From Atopsyche davidsoni (lineage: Eukaryota; Arthropoda; Insecta; Trichoptera; Hydrobiosidae): 64,000 bases of DNA. Shown in pieces: positions 39,901-51,785 of the stretch; the first letter of the stretch is position 1; the number at the start of each line of letters is the position of its first letter. The notes beneath the pieces are model-generated. The model was given only the letters and a program-made list of their open reading frames with translations. It ran no database searches and had not been told where the DNA came from. A program made the translations under genes and the position numbers. The stretch is from assembly GCA_022113835.1 (NCBI GenBank), contig JAILWY010000004.1:9489501-9553500 (forward strand), given 5' to 3'.

Positions 39901-41865
39901 TAATACTGTTAATACAGTGTTATTTTGTTTATCGTGGCAAACCTCAGAGACAAAGACTAGCTGTGAATTTTAACTGCTGGTCGTATATGGCTTTCGTAAT
40001 GAAGCCGGCTTGGGGACATTATTTGTTATATGGCATTTTCACTGTACATTAACGGACAATGTGAGGTACTTTTCTCTCTGTGTCTCTAATTTACAATAAG
40101 TAAGTAAAAACATCAGCGCAGCGCCCGGTGGCCATTAGCCGCGGAATGTTTAGAGTGCATTTATCCTAGGCCGAGATAACGCTGCCTGCCCGGGCACGCG
40201 TCCTGCCCTGCCTTATTTATAATTTGTACTCGAGCACACCCTGTCGATAGATAGTTGCGTTGTCTTACTTCGAATTCCACAATAAACTCCCCGATAAGCC
40301 TCTGTGCCTAAAAATGTCATTCAAAGCTTTTAGCGCTGTCGGTATTATAAATAATTAAGTTCTCATTCCTCGATATAGACAGATTAACTTCCAACTACAT
40401 TTTCCTTGTATTGTAGTAATCAAAAACTAGATTTATCATCATACGCAAACGAATATATTATTTTTTTATTGTAAAATTAGCAAATGATCGGTAATGGGTG
40501 ACATCATAAATGTTTTCGTATAAGTGTCCGGTCTCATTGCATTATGATTGTCGTCAAGCGGACCTCCCTCCGCCCCGAGTCGAGGCGGACGTCTCCGGTG
40601 CTTTTTTCTTATGATTATCATGCCACGTTTGTGTTTGTTAACATTCCGAAGGATAGTTGTCGTTGATGTTATTTTAATGACGCGAGTTAAATAAAAATAA
40701 AATTTAAAGACTCGCTTTTGAAATGTATGGAAACAAAAATGTACTTTTATATAATTTATTGTATCAACATTGTTCCTCGTGATTCGCATCGATGCGCGCT
40801 TCGGTCCAAAATCGCGTGACGCGCAGGCGGCTCCGATTGTGATATTAACATTTTTATGATCATATATCGTGATAAAACAGAAACGGTCCTTTTGGGGAAA
40901 GTTTTTTCTTGTATATAAAAAAAAAACAATGTTTCATCTTGCATGTCACTACGGAACATTCCGGAGAGCTTGTGGAGTACCTGAGCGGTCGTTTATTGCA
41001 GGCAACAATAACTCTTTCGGTTATGTGTACGTAACATCGTGTCATCGATGTTTCAAGACTACATATCTTGTGTTATTAGTTTTTTTTTTATACATAAAAT
41101 GATATTCGTTAAAAATCGATTGCTACATTCCAATAGTTTTCAGATATGATATTTACCGAGGTTATTTTGGATTGTATTTATTTGCGAATTATAAAACGTT
41201 TACTCATGTACTTTATTTAATATTGTGAAACTAATAAATACAGCATGTTATATCGGTATAAATTATATCTTTAACGCGTTTTTAGTATCGATAAATACAC
41301 CAAGAACGGAAACGGAACTGTACGCGGTCATGAGATTTAAATTTGCTATAATCCAGTGGCGTGTGTTATCGAATAAATTTTATGGCCATATCTTGATCTG
41401 CGAATAAACTGGAACGGCCGACCGGGCGGGCAGTGGCGGCACACAATATCTGCTCGATACCTCACCGCAACTTTAAAACCACTTTACACCGAAGCGCGTG
41501 TCACGGGTGTAATATATTTAAATAAAAAATAAATTATTTAATATAGAACATTTTACGACCTCAAGAAACATTTGAGTGTTTTATAGATAATTTCACAAGT
41601 AAACAGTTGCTAACAAGAAATTTGATTCGTAGTAGTTTTTTTTTAATATTTGACCTTACTTTCCAGTGTTAATAGTTCGCACAAGGTTATATTTTATCAG
41701 GCATAAGTTGAAAATCATATTTGAAATATATCTTGCTGCATTATTGCAATGAAGGTTTTTAATTTATGGAGCTCGTATATCGAATCGGCTAGTGGCGGGC
41801 GGCGCGTGTGCGGAGCGGTCGCGCAGGCTGGCCTCGTGCCCGCCGCGGGCCGTGCCGGGCGAGGG
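30913..41865. other. non-coding DNA with GC-rich islets
   Basis: About 11 kb without a supported exon. GC-rich islets are at about 31860-32190, 32970-33030, 33920-34030, 35320-35450, 36400-36480, 37600-37820 and 39540-39660. Between them the DNA is AT-rich, with a poly(A) run at about 35730-35747, a poly(T) run near 35192-35207 and an (AT)n tract at 39255-39274. The largest open frame (36174-36647, 157 codons) has no recognisable family and crosses from AT-rich to GC-rich DNA, so it is left out. Confidence 0.5.
31921..31929 (+). promoter_or_regulatory. YY1/Pho-like GGCCGCCAT word, site 3
   Basis: GGCCGCCATCTTTAA. Its complement, AAGATGGCGGCC, is the closest of the five to the classical YY1 site (AANATGGCGGC). 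It lies in a GC-rich islet, and a related GGCGGCCAT word follows at 32034. Binding is inferred. Confidence 0.35.
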
Positions 41866-41934
41866 CTGCAGGGGGGGGGGTCCAGGGGGGGATGCAGGAG
41901 GGGTGCAGGGGGGGGATGCAGGGGGGGGGCGGGA
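41866..41934 (+). repeat. poly-G minisatellite (GATGCAGGGGGG)
   Basis: Degenerate units of GATGCAGGGGGG with G-runs of four to ten bases, at least six runs in 70 bases. This is a strong G-quadruplex candidate on the plus strand and a likely site of length error in sequencing. Confidence 0.85.
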
Positions 41935-42157
41935 ACGCGCCGCCCCCCCAGCACCTGGCGCGGAGCGTTCTCTAATCCCCAATAAAATCCTAATAAAAGT
42001 TGGTATTGAATCTTTTTCATAGAGCCGTGAAATGCCTCAAGTTAGTTGATCACTTGGTGACATTCTTATTATACTTGAGAATCAGTTATTTCTTATAAAA
42101 TTTTATTATAAGAATTAATTAAAAAAAATATATATTAATTCCACGATTAATTTTTAT

Positions 42158-42262
42158 AATAGTTCTTCTAAGCTTACGATACTGTATGTGGTTATCCCCT
42201 GATCTTGCGCGCAGGTTAGGCATTATTTTGTTATTGAATTTGTGTAGGAAAAAATGTGTTTA
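42158..42262 (+). repeat. dispersed repeat family, copy 3 (shortened)
   Basis: Same orientation as 55865-56051. Recognisable blocks are AATAG.TCTT, a TATG..TATCC block, CTTGCGCGCAGGTT (42204-42217) and TGTAGGAAAAAAT near the end. The middle part of the other copies, from GGGGCTTAC to the ACATGGGTTTC block, is missing, so this is an internally deleted or diverged copy. Confidence 0.65.
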
Positions 42263-42470
42263 TAAAACTCTAAGGTAGAAGAGTTTATATACCCTCTATA
42301 TGTGCCATACATTCTTAATTTTAGCAATTACAAAAAATATCTATAGCGGTGAATAATAATTTGGGAAACAGCGGAGCGGCATGATTCACCACTAACGACA
42401 CCATAAACTCTGCGATATAACATCGCGCACTTATCTCCGCCCACCTGAAGGCGAGTTCCTCGTGCCTCGC

Positions 42471-42530
42471 GGGGCCAGGACTCTCGGGGCCAGGACTCTC
42501 GGGGCCGGGACTCTTGGGGCCAGGACTCGC
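42471..42530 (+). repeat. 15-bp minisatellite (GGGGCCAGGACTCTC)
   Basis: Four tandem 15-bp units of GGGGCC(A/G)GGACTC(T/G)(C/T). Contains the GGACTC word shared with arrays at 13664 and 30183. Open frames on both strands across it are stop-free by composition. Confidence 0.95.
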
Positions 42531-42924
42531 GCCCCCGCACCTCGAGTCCTGCAAGAGCCGGTGCCGCACTCAAACCCCACGTGGACAAGTTCTGCGCGTA
42601 TTTGCACCTTCTTATCCGTGCAGTCATTGGCGCTCATAGCACATATAATTTTGGATCCAGATATAATCAGAGTCATTTTGATAACGCGCATTTTTAATCG
42701 AAATACTTTGCAGTGCACTTTCGAAGTATTTCAGAAAGTGATTTTGAATTAGCCTTTGCATCAAGTGAGATAAATTCATGGCGTCTATCCGCCCATTGTG
42801 CAAAGTCGTTGTGGATAAAATTCAAACATTGAGTGAATTCAGCGATGGCCGGTCACTACAGCCGTTGCGAGAAGTCGAGCTGCCGACGCAGCCTCGGGCG
42901 GGGGGCGCGCCAGGAGGCGCTGAG

Positions 42925-42968
42925 CTGCACTGCACTGCAATGCATTACACTGCACTGCACTGCGCTGC
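42925..42968 (+). repeat. 5-bp repeat (TGCAC)
   Basis: A slightly degenerate run of TGCAC units (TGCAC, TGCAA, TGCATTACAC, TGCAC, TGCAC) at the edge of a GC-rich islet that begins near 42840. Confidence 0.8.
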
Positions 42969-45900
42969 CTACGCTTGCCGGCCCTCGCTGGCACGAGCGG
43001 CGGACGCCAATGTACTATGTTGCATGTACAATAATCAAGCCACACTTATTCTTGTAAACTTTTAGAAAGGCATTGGTTTTAAGATTATATGAATTTGAAT
43101 ATATTTTCATTTCTTCGATTGCCTCTCCTCATAGGAGATAGGTGGCTGATTAATTGCATACATATTTATCCTGAGCCAGTCTTACTTATTCGACTGTACC
43201 TTTGACTTCCAGCCGCTGGCGTAAATTTCGCATCCACGTAAGCTTCCTCTTTTCAATGCCCCCTTTTCTTTTGATTTTTCTCTAAACATTTAGCTGTAGG
43301 ATGCTTTATTTACTGTTTCCTAAAATATGGCCTAAATAATAGATCTTCCGCTTTTTACAATCGTCAGGAGTTTACATAGTCATAGCCACATTTCTGGCGG
43401 CTAAGTTTTTCGCATTATAGCTATCTTTAGTGTCATTTAGTGAATTTCCAGCGAGTTTTCGATATCACGTCTCTGGCACATAATCATTTTCTTATTTAGT
43501 TTTTCTATTTTAAAATAACAACAAAAATTGCCTTTGCATATATCTAAATATACATATATGGATGCTTGCCAGTTTTAGCTTTCCAATATTATTATAATAT
43601 TATTCTGACAGAATTGGAAAGGTAGTTTTACTTTTAGATAAAACTTATTAATTGATTTGAGTATGCGTATTATTTTAATAAATCCGACTTTTTAGTAACA
43701 AACCTGATAAATTAACATAAATATATAAAATGTGTTGTATTATAAAAGTTTCAAATCGCTTTATAATAAAATATTCGTATAATTTATACGAGTGTACTAA
43801 ATTAAGCTTAACTTGGATGGAATAAAAATCTTTATAATTTACGAACTATACATTAAAAATCATATTATAATTTATTAAAATCGCAATTTTTAAACATTTA
43901 TGTATAGGAAAAATACAATTTGTAGTTGAAAGGTCCGGCGGTTTCATTTCGACCCTTTTTCAAATTTAAGCGCGACTTTTACATATTTTAACGTTATCGC
44001 ATCGCTATAAAATTTTACAGGTTTTCCTAAAATATGCATTCAGTGAATTTTTCAGATTTTACTTCTCGTTTTATTTTTAAGTTTTATGTGAGCCTTCCAT
44101 ACCTACCCCGGGGGTTAATTTGTCTAGTAATAAATAGGCCCATTCGCCTTCGAGCCCGGACTCCCGCGGGCGCCTCTCCGACGCCTCCACTAAATATGAC
44201 ACTTTTCATTCCTGGCATGTGCGTAAGAAAACACTTCAATAAATGCCCGGCTAATGTCCCGAGTCGCGGGTCCGAGGAAAACCCCCGCCCGCAGCTCATA
44301 AATAATAACCACGCGTCACGCAATCTGATTGCATTTAGTTTTCTGTCAGCCATTGTAGAATTGCTAATCTCCCGGAGACGGTCGCGGAGAGTGATTTCCT
44401 CGGGGCAGGAATACAACTCGCGGGATTGTGCGGTTTCGCGATGCTGGCGCGGCGAATTACGATTGATGTTGACGTTAAATAAAATAACACGGCAAAAAAC
44501 TAATCAAAGACTCTAGTATAAATTTTTGTTATTGTGTATATCCGTATATGAGGCAGATAATTCAAAACTAGCTGCAAGTCGGTGACACGATTTGTTGCTA
44601 AGGGTGTAACGATTATGTACCCCTGTCCATATATTTTTACATGTATAGAAATACGCATACAAACTGTTCACATGCACAAAACATACCCGGTGTTAAGTGC
44701 ATTTTAATTTTCATAAATTGATAAAAAATTTCATTTGACGCAATGTTGTAAGTAAACAAACTCAGCAGAACTAATTACGTTTTGCCGTAGTCGGCTTCGG
44801 CTATGGTCGGTTTTACTGCATATGTAACCGAGTTCCTGCGCTTGTGGTATACTTGATTACGACGATAAGTTTCACAAATGCTCTGAATAAGAGTCTTCGA
44901 TTAGACGCGCCAATATTAAAGGTACGGCTTGTAATGAATACGGTCGGTTTGCTCGACCGCAGTTGGCGGGTTAGCCGAGTGTCCCGAGAGCCCGACCCGC
45001 GGCTCGTCTCGCCGCCTCAGAATGCAATCTCCAGCGCAGGCGGACACGCAATCCGAGATGCGAGACCTCCCCGTGCTAATTGTGTAAATTAACTGTGTTT
45101 GCTTAAAAAAATACTCGCAATTCTACCATAATAATTGTGCAGTGAAATAACAGTTAACTCAAGTCAACCTGACTCTCTTCTTGTGTGTTTATTTTGTGGA
45201 TTCGTGAATTCAAATTATTTGAAAATTATGCGTATTGAAAATTTTTCTTTATACACTCAATATCGATTTAAACTCAACGGTCATATTTATAAATCTTGCG
45301 AATCAAAATATCAAAATTTGTATGGTAAATGTATTTGTATAGTAGACGTGTTCTGTCGTCTATTAATTGTCGATTACCTGGGAATCGCTCGGCCAGCGGC
45401 AATTCAGATGCTAAGTAAAGCTCCCGGGAGCCGCTCGTGCCGCGCCGCCCTGCACATAATTTGCAGCAGGAACGTGACAAACTTCCCTGCAATCAGCGGC
45501 GGTGCAGTTTTTGCCGGTCCATCTCGGTATTATGGTTCAAGGCCCGACACATCGCCGCATTCCGTACATCAAACATTTTTTTAAACACTCCAGCGCAAAA
45601 ACCTACGAAATATTACCAGATGATGTATCGGAATTCCGTGCACTTTCGTCTAATTTACATCGTATATAAAATGGCATCAGAGTGCGGACATCATACAATC
45701 AAATTCAAAAGTAAAAGCTATGTTTTCTTCCGGTTATTCATGCTCATTAGCTCTGTACCTGTCTAAATGCCCGTCAACGTTGAGTTGGCAGTGACGCACG
45801 AGTTTTAAATAATCGCAACAATTACTAATACTTAAAATTGAAGTACCCAACTGAACTAAACTCTCTTAGCTGTTAAATTCAATACAGTACAACTTAAAAT

Positions 45901-48623
45901 ACTGAATATCGATACAATGCATACTAAATGCCCAAGCAGACGTAGCATGGGTAGTTTCGGTTGTTATTTTTGAAGACATTAAAATGATTATACAATTTGT
46001 GCGAGTGCGCTCGCGTAGCCGCTAATTGTATAATTTCTTCTGTGAAACAAACTACCCGGCGATTCTCATTGGAAAAGATGTGGAAACTTTGCACGGAAAC
46101 AGCATACAGAGTTGCGCATTACTGACCGCGACACTCGCCAACTATCCTCGCCGCTCGCGAGTGGCTAGGAAGCAGCTCGGTTGGCATCTTCTTGGATTTT
46201 TCCTCGTGATCAGTATTCATCAGGTGACACGCGAACCGCGCTCATTAGTATGAACCGTTTTTAGCATTCCCCAATTCCTGAATCTTCGCATGGCGAGGAT
46301 ACATGCAAGGGTATAAAATGGGATTTGTTTTTTTTTTTTTTTTTTAAGACTCAGTTGTCTTTCCATGTTTTCACCAAACCAAATGCCTCGCTCTCCACTC
46401 GATCGGTTTTGTCAGTCGAGTAATAAAATTATTTTAACATTTAACCGATAACTCCCAGAAATAATATTATTATGAATTTACCGTTACAGTTATCTTTTGG
46501 ATTTGTTTTTTCTCTTTGGCAGGAGTCAAAGTTTTTTTTATATATATAAAAAAAATATTACAGACCAGTCTCCGCTCGTGTAGGTACCATTGTTATGCGT
46601 CAAATGGGCTTCTATTGTGCTTTGAAAATACTAAATATAATAACCGGTCCTATATTATAGTAAGTGAGAATCGAGCCCCGCATTGCGGCTAGGTCGAATT
46701 CCCTTCACCGCGCTGTTGTTGAATTATTATCCGGACTATATCAGAAAATCTTTCGATAATTTATAATTCCTGTATCGTTATCAATATTTCCTGGAATAAC
46801 ATTTGATAAAAGTTGGTTTGGACAATTTTAATCGGTTGTGAAAATGTTTCACAAAATATTAAATGTTGATAATTTTTAATTTATAAATTCAAAAATCAAC
46901 AATCGTTATTTGAAAAATGTCCATTTAACGTATCTTATTTAGAATATCATCGACTATTTAAACTTTATCTATAATAAATAAGCTTTTCCTATCGTTGGGT
47001 TCGAATTTCTCAAAGATAAAATAGATCTTGAATTCTAAAACGATGTAGTTATAATGAAACTTGTTTTAATATTTTAAATTAAATACTTTAATAGATCTGA
47101 AAATATAGAAAGATATTTTATTTAAAATATCAAAAGAAATTTCACCAACACTTCCTGTCAAAAATATTGAATAAATTTATTTCGGTGTGGCATCAAATTT
47201 TTTTTCTATCTGACTCTGTTTATACTTATGAATTTTACTTGCTTAGTTAAATACAAACAGTAATTTTTACATTATTACAAAATCTGCTCGATTTAGACCA
47301 CGATTGTAGTAATTATGATAATAACTTTATATTTTTAATTGGCATTGTGTAATAGCACAGAGTCTAGTTTATTTAATGAAACTTTGAGAGCACCCACGTG
47401 ATGAGTAATTCGCCCACGCGGACTAAACTACCCAACATTGTACCGGATACGTTTCCCATGAGAATTTGTTATATTTATAATATAAAATAAATTTATAACA
47501 TTTTTGAAAACTGATAAATGATTGAGATTTCACTAAATATTATCAGCAGAAAATATGAATATTCGACAGGATATCTCATCTATAATTGACACAAATGAAA
47601 GTGAAACCTGTGATTAGTGTGGAGACATATCTAATTGTTGCCCTATTCCCAGGTATCGGTCTTATCGGTAGTGTCGTTGAAGTTTGTGAACTCATCTCGC
47701 AGTGGACAGTGAATAGTTGAAGATGATGATGAATTAATCGGCCACTGGCAGAGTACGTGCAGCATTTATTAGTGTCCTTCGCCTCCCCTCGCCGCACGCA
47801 AAGTAATTTCCTCCAATCAAAACCATCTCCGTATCAAGCCGGCATTAAACTTTCAATCTTCATTAGCCGCCGCGTTAATGTATCACACCGCACACCACGC
47901 GTGGATCAACATCAACCCAACCGGAGGACATCAGAAAATCCAACCAATATACACAAATGCATCATCAGATTGTTTGTAAATGAATTGTCGAGGTCGTGTA
48001 GATGCAATCCTGTCAATATGTTTTAATTAATTGTTGTCACAGACTATTATGAAAATAGTTTTTACGAGTTTATAAATGTATTATAATATTTTTACTAGAG
48101 TATATCATAATTATTATGTAGTATATTTACTACGAAAAGTCTCATAAATGTGAATAAAAAAATATTCAAAACATTGTTTGTAGAAGGCACTACATTGTCA
48201 ATATTTTGAGCAAAATCTATTATTGCGTCTGTAAACGGAAAACTTAGACCTGACCCTCCACATTCCACATCAATGTTTTAATTTATGCAACCTACATAAA
48301 TCGAAAATATTTTTGGACGTACCTATTCTTTTAAGATAAAATTGATCGTATCCCTGCGGTACTAAAGAGATACGACAGTGCAATACGATGGTGCCGAGCC
48401 ATGCATGTAAAACGAACACACTGTAACCAGTTATTGACCGCAGCCTGCAGAGCTATAGATCTTCGTAGTCCGTATGGCATTGCAATATTGTGTGTTAGGT
48501 CTTAATTGGCCGAGCCGGGGCCGAGAGTGCCGGCCGGACTGCTTTCTCGGACAAAGAGATAAATCTGCGGCCGCTCGGAACTGTGAACTCGGACCTCGCG
48601 CCGCCCGCCTGGCACGCGCGCCG
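42969..48623. other. non-coding DNA with GC-rich islets
   Basis: AT-rich, most strongly at 43500-43900 and 46800-47350. GC-rich islets lie at about 44130-44470, 44940-45070 and 45420-45560. A poly(T) tract is at about 46328-46346. The open frames of 149-160 codons at 44034-44516 and 45135-45584 run through AT-rich and GC-rich DNA alike and resemble no family, so no gene is called. Confidence 0.5.
43579..43621. repeat. short inverted repeat (hairpin)
   Basis: CTTTCCAAT at 43579-43587 pairs perfectly with ATTGGAAAG at 43613-43621, around a 25-base AT-rich centre of ATTATTATA-type sequence. This may be a decayed mobile-element relic or chance in AT-rich DNA. Confidence 0.5.
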
Positions 48624-48663
48624 GACCCCTGACTCCTGACCCCTGACCCCTGACCCCTGACCT
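48624..48663 (+). repeat. 7-bp minisatellite (GACCCCT)
   Basis: Five and a half units of GACCCCT, with one GACTCCT variant, at the end of a GC-rich islet beginning near 48510. C-rich on the plus strand. Confidence 0.95.
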
Positions 48664-50742
48664 AGCGCAACTGTCCTCCAAGCCGAGCAAACATTCAGGA
48701 TTATCCAAACTTGGTTAACTTTCCAACCTATAGAAACAAGAGAGATTGATTTTGTATCATCTATATACAAGCAAAAAACTTACGAAGCTCACAAGTAACC
48801 TTTCAGATTAAATTATAAAATAAATAAATTTATATTTTATACATTATTGTATTTCAAAAAGATTCCTAATATAATAAACTGGAAATATCTTGCCTCACTC
48901 TCCCCCCGTGCTAGCCCAATAGTCATTCAATCCAAATCATTCGCATGTATTGCGGCTATATGAACTCTGGCGTGTGGCTTTCTATGTGACGCATTCAATT
49001 ATAATGTGAAAATACGTAAAAAAATAATTGCATAATTTATTCTTCGATCCGCCAGTTGTTCAGTTCTCACAGAGGAATGGAGTACACTCGTATAATTAAG
49101 ACATATCGTGAACCGTGAAGTATGAACTCGCTTCTAATCGCTCGATCATTGAGATCTCAATCAACTTTTCATCTTTGATTTGCAAATAATATGCGTACAA
49201 GACACACTAAAGCCTATTTATTCACTTTGATTAATGGTCGCAGTTACAGTTTCTCGGCATCCGTCAAAACGTTTTTTAATCGATAGATTTATGTCTGGGA
49301 ATATTAAAAATTTGAGCGGTTATTGTCTGTGTGATTTTTTTTGATATTTGAAACGGAGTTTTATCGACATGCGGTATATTGGCCTGGAAGAAAACACACG
49401 TATAATGTTACATCACGCGACTCTGCTATTAAAGATGTACTGTTATTTCTGTGTAAATTTGGCTGTGATCTTATAAAACTCGATGTCTTATTGAAATGAT
49501 CGATAAGTTTTAATGTTTTTTTTTTTCTTCTGATCAATGTATTGGGAGGCTCTTCTACATAATTTAAAATGGTTTAACTCATTATTCGTCATTATGAGTT
49601 ATCGTTTTACAAACCATATTTAATGCATCGGTGTTTGTGTGCCATTATGGGAGTCTGGATATGAAAGTAGTTATATGAACACATTCAATACACATAGTAT
49701 TTGTGGAAACTTGTAGATTCTACGCTGCGGGCGCAATCCTGCTGGAAAAAAGCATTTATGCTGCTTATGATAAAATATTAATTTTATTTATACCAAAACA
49801 ATACTATTCATTTTATGCATTTTATTTTACTATAACGAGTTTTATTTGCATTATTTATGAAAAAACCTATCGATATTTATAATGATGACTATAGTTTTTT
49901 TTTTATTTTTATAAACGTATTTTCTCCCAGTGTGTGTATGAAGCTCTCTCCGCAAGTCTCGACGGCCGGTGCTGTTGTCACGTTTCGAGCATTATTTTCG
50001 CAGTGGAGTCAATATGAGTTACTGAACTATAAACTTGCTTGTTAAGGTTTTGACAACAGCCATTGTTTGCAGGGTTGAAAGAGCCCAATGCCTGGGTCAC
50101 ATTTTAATGCAAATTTCAAAACCAAAAGTAAAGCACTCACTCTCCTCTGTAGTGAGTATTTGATATCAAACGTGTTTTGTTAAAAAATAATCAATAAAAA
50201 ATAAAAAAAATTAAATGCACTGCATTTCAAATGAATTTTTGATTTTTTTTATTTATTGCATCTGACCTGAACTTTCCATGTCTCCGTCGTCAGTTCGCGG
50301 TCGAGCGCGGCAGATTGGGTTTCTAGTTTCTGAAACCCGAGCCCCGCCGTCCACCGCAGCAACTGGCGCGGAATGGCCTGAAGGAATCGAACTGACTCGC
50401 GCCCGGAGAGGCCCCGCGGTCCACGGCTCGAGGCCCTTTAATGCTCGATCGGATTACCGCAGCGCTAATTTGCCAGCAGATTTCGCTCCAAACGAAGCCG
50501 AGACTCGAAGTCAGGCTAGTGCGATTTGAGCGTTGTGGATAGCTCAGCGCGCCGCGCCTTCCAGTGTCCCATCTCGAAATCGATTTTTCGCTCACACCAG
50601 AACCGCCACTGAGAATGAGTAGTTATTTGTTCCATACCTGTCTTATTAAAATGTGTCGGTTGGTCGTCGCGGGTTTTCCGTTCGTGTCTGCCAGCACTCT
50701 CGTCAGTCAGCATTGACAAATAGCGAGGCGCGCTGCAGCGCC

Positions 50743-50751
50743 GGCCGCCAT
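50743..50751 (+). promoter_or_regulatory. YY1/Pho-like GGCCGCCAT word, site 4
   Basis: Exact GGCCGCCAT followed by TGTG, five bases before a 12-C run. Same word as the other four sites. Function inferred. Confidence 0.3.
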
Positions 50752-50755
50752 TGTG

Positions 50756-50785
50756 CCCCCCCCCCCCTCCTGACCCCCCCCCCCC
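50756..50785. repeat. paired C12 homopolymer runs
   Basis: Twelve C at 50756-50767, then TCCTGA, then twelve C at 50774-50785. Uncommon in this AT-rich background. The exact lengths may be sequencing- or assembly-sensitive. Confidence 0.85.
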
Positions 50786-51740
50786 TGCCCCGCCGGGCGT
50801 GCCGTGCTTGTCAGCTTGCGGAATATATCCGGGTCTGATATTGTTCGAGACAGTTACAGTTCATTCGAGTACCTATTTTTTGTTACCTATTAACAAGAAT
50901 AGACCTCTGACATATCGAATTGTTTTTTATCGTTATCTGGAACAAATTTTGTTAAAAATGTTTTAATTAACACTTCGCATTATGTCGAGCTTTAATACCA
51001 CAGGATATGTAAATCACGGAAAAAGATGCTGCTCCCAAGGTCTGCTGTTGCACCGGTCCGTTATTTCTCGTGCCCTCGTAATTAATACTTATAAAAATAC
51101 ATTTGTCGGTTTTAAAGGTTGCATCTTTTCAGCTGATGAAATATGACTCTCTAAATGTTTCTGTGAACACTGTACACGTATATAATGTTAAATGTGATTA
51201 ATGAAATGCTCTTTGTATAAATCATACTTGAGATGCATTCAGAAGGGGGACCCCCAGCGTTGCTCTTCATACAAATCCTTGAATATTTTGTGATATTTTA
51301 AATTATTTTATTAATTTATAACAAATACTTCTTTAAGATCTTGAACGTTAAAAAAATATCGAATGGCAAATATCGACAACGCTAAATGGCACCACCATTG
51401 AACTTTATATGAATCATAACTAAAAATAATAAACACGAGCAGGAAACTTTAAAAGTCTCCCTTTTTCTCAAGACGACGCACGCTACATTTAAACGCATGA
51501 ATAATAGCTGAACATTAAAACGATTAAATCGAGAAACATCTGCTTTTCTTTTCTAAATTGGTTTTCAGTAAGTGATTTCGCCGTCGATATTGTTACCTCG
51601 CTCAATGGACGTAATGCGATATCATAGTAAGTCGGTGGCGATTCCTCCGGTGGCAGCACTCTGATCTCATTAAAATGTAGGCTTAGCTTTATTCTCCATA
51701 ACGACTGTCAATTATCTCGGGGCTCCTTTGTTTCTCGGCC

Positions 51741-51785
51741 ATGTCGGCCATGTCGGCCACGTCGGCCACGTCGGCCACGTCGGCC
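51741..51785 (+). repeat. 9-bp minisatellite (A(T/C)GTCGGCC)
   Basis: Five exact-length units, two ATGTCGGCC followed by three ACGTCGGCC, preceded by a partial TCGGCC. The minus-strand frame reads a Trp-Pro-Thr tripeptide repeat, but the surrounding frame has no recognisable domain. Confidence 0.95.

Larger units (their letters stand above)
48664..51740. other. non-coding DNA
   Basis: AT-rich from 48700 to 50270, then a GC-rich islet at about 50280-50530 that is open on both strands without a recognisable product. A second islet at 50725-50815 holds two C-runs. No exon recognised. Confidence 0.5.

Noticed and set aside
44034..44516. 160-codon plus-strand open frame
   Set aside because: Overlaps a 110-codon minus-strand frame in the same GC-rich islet and matches no known domain.
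45135..45584. 149-codon plus-strand open frame with several cysteines
   Set aside because: Cysteine spacing fits no family I know, and it spans an abrupt composition change; treated as chance.
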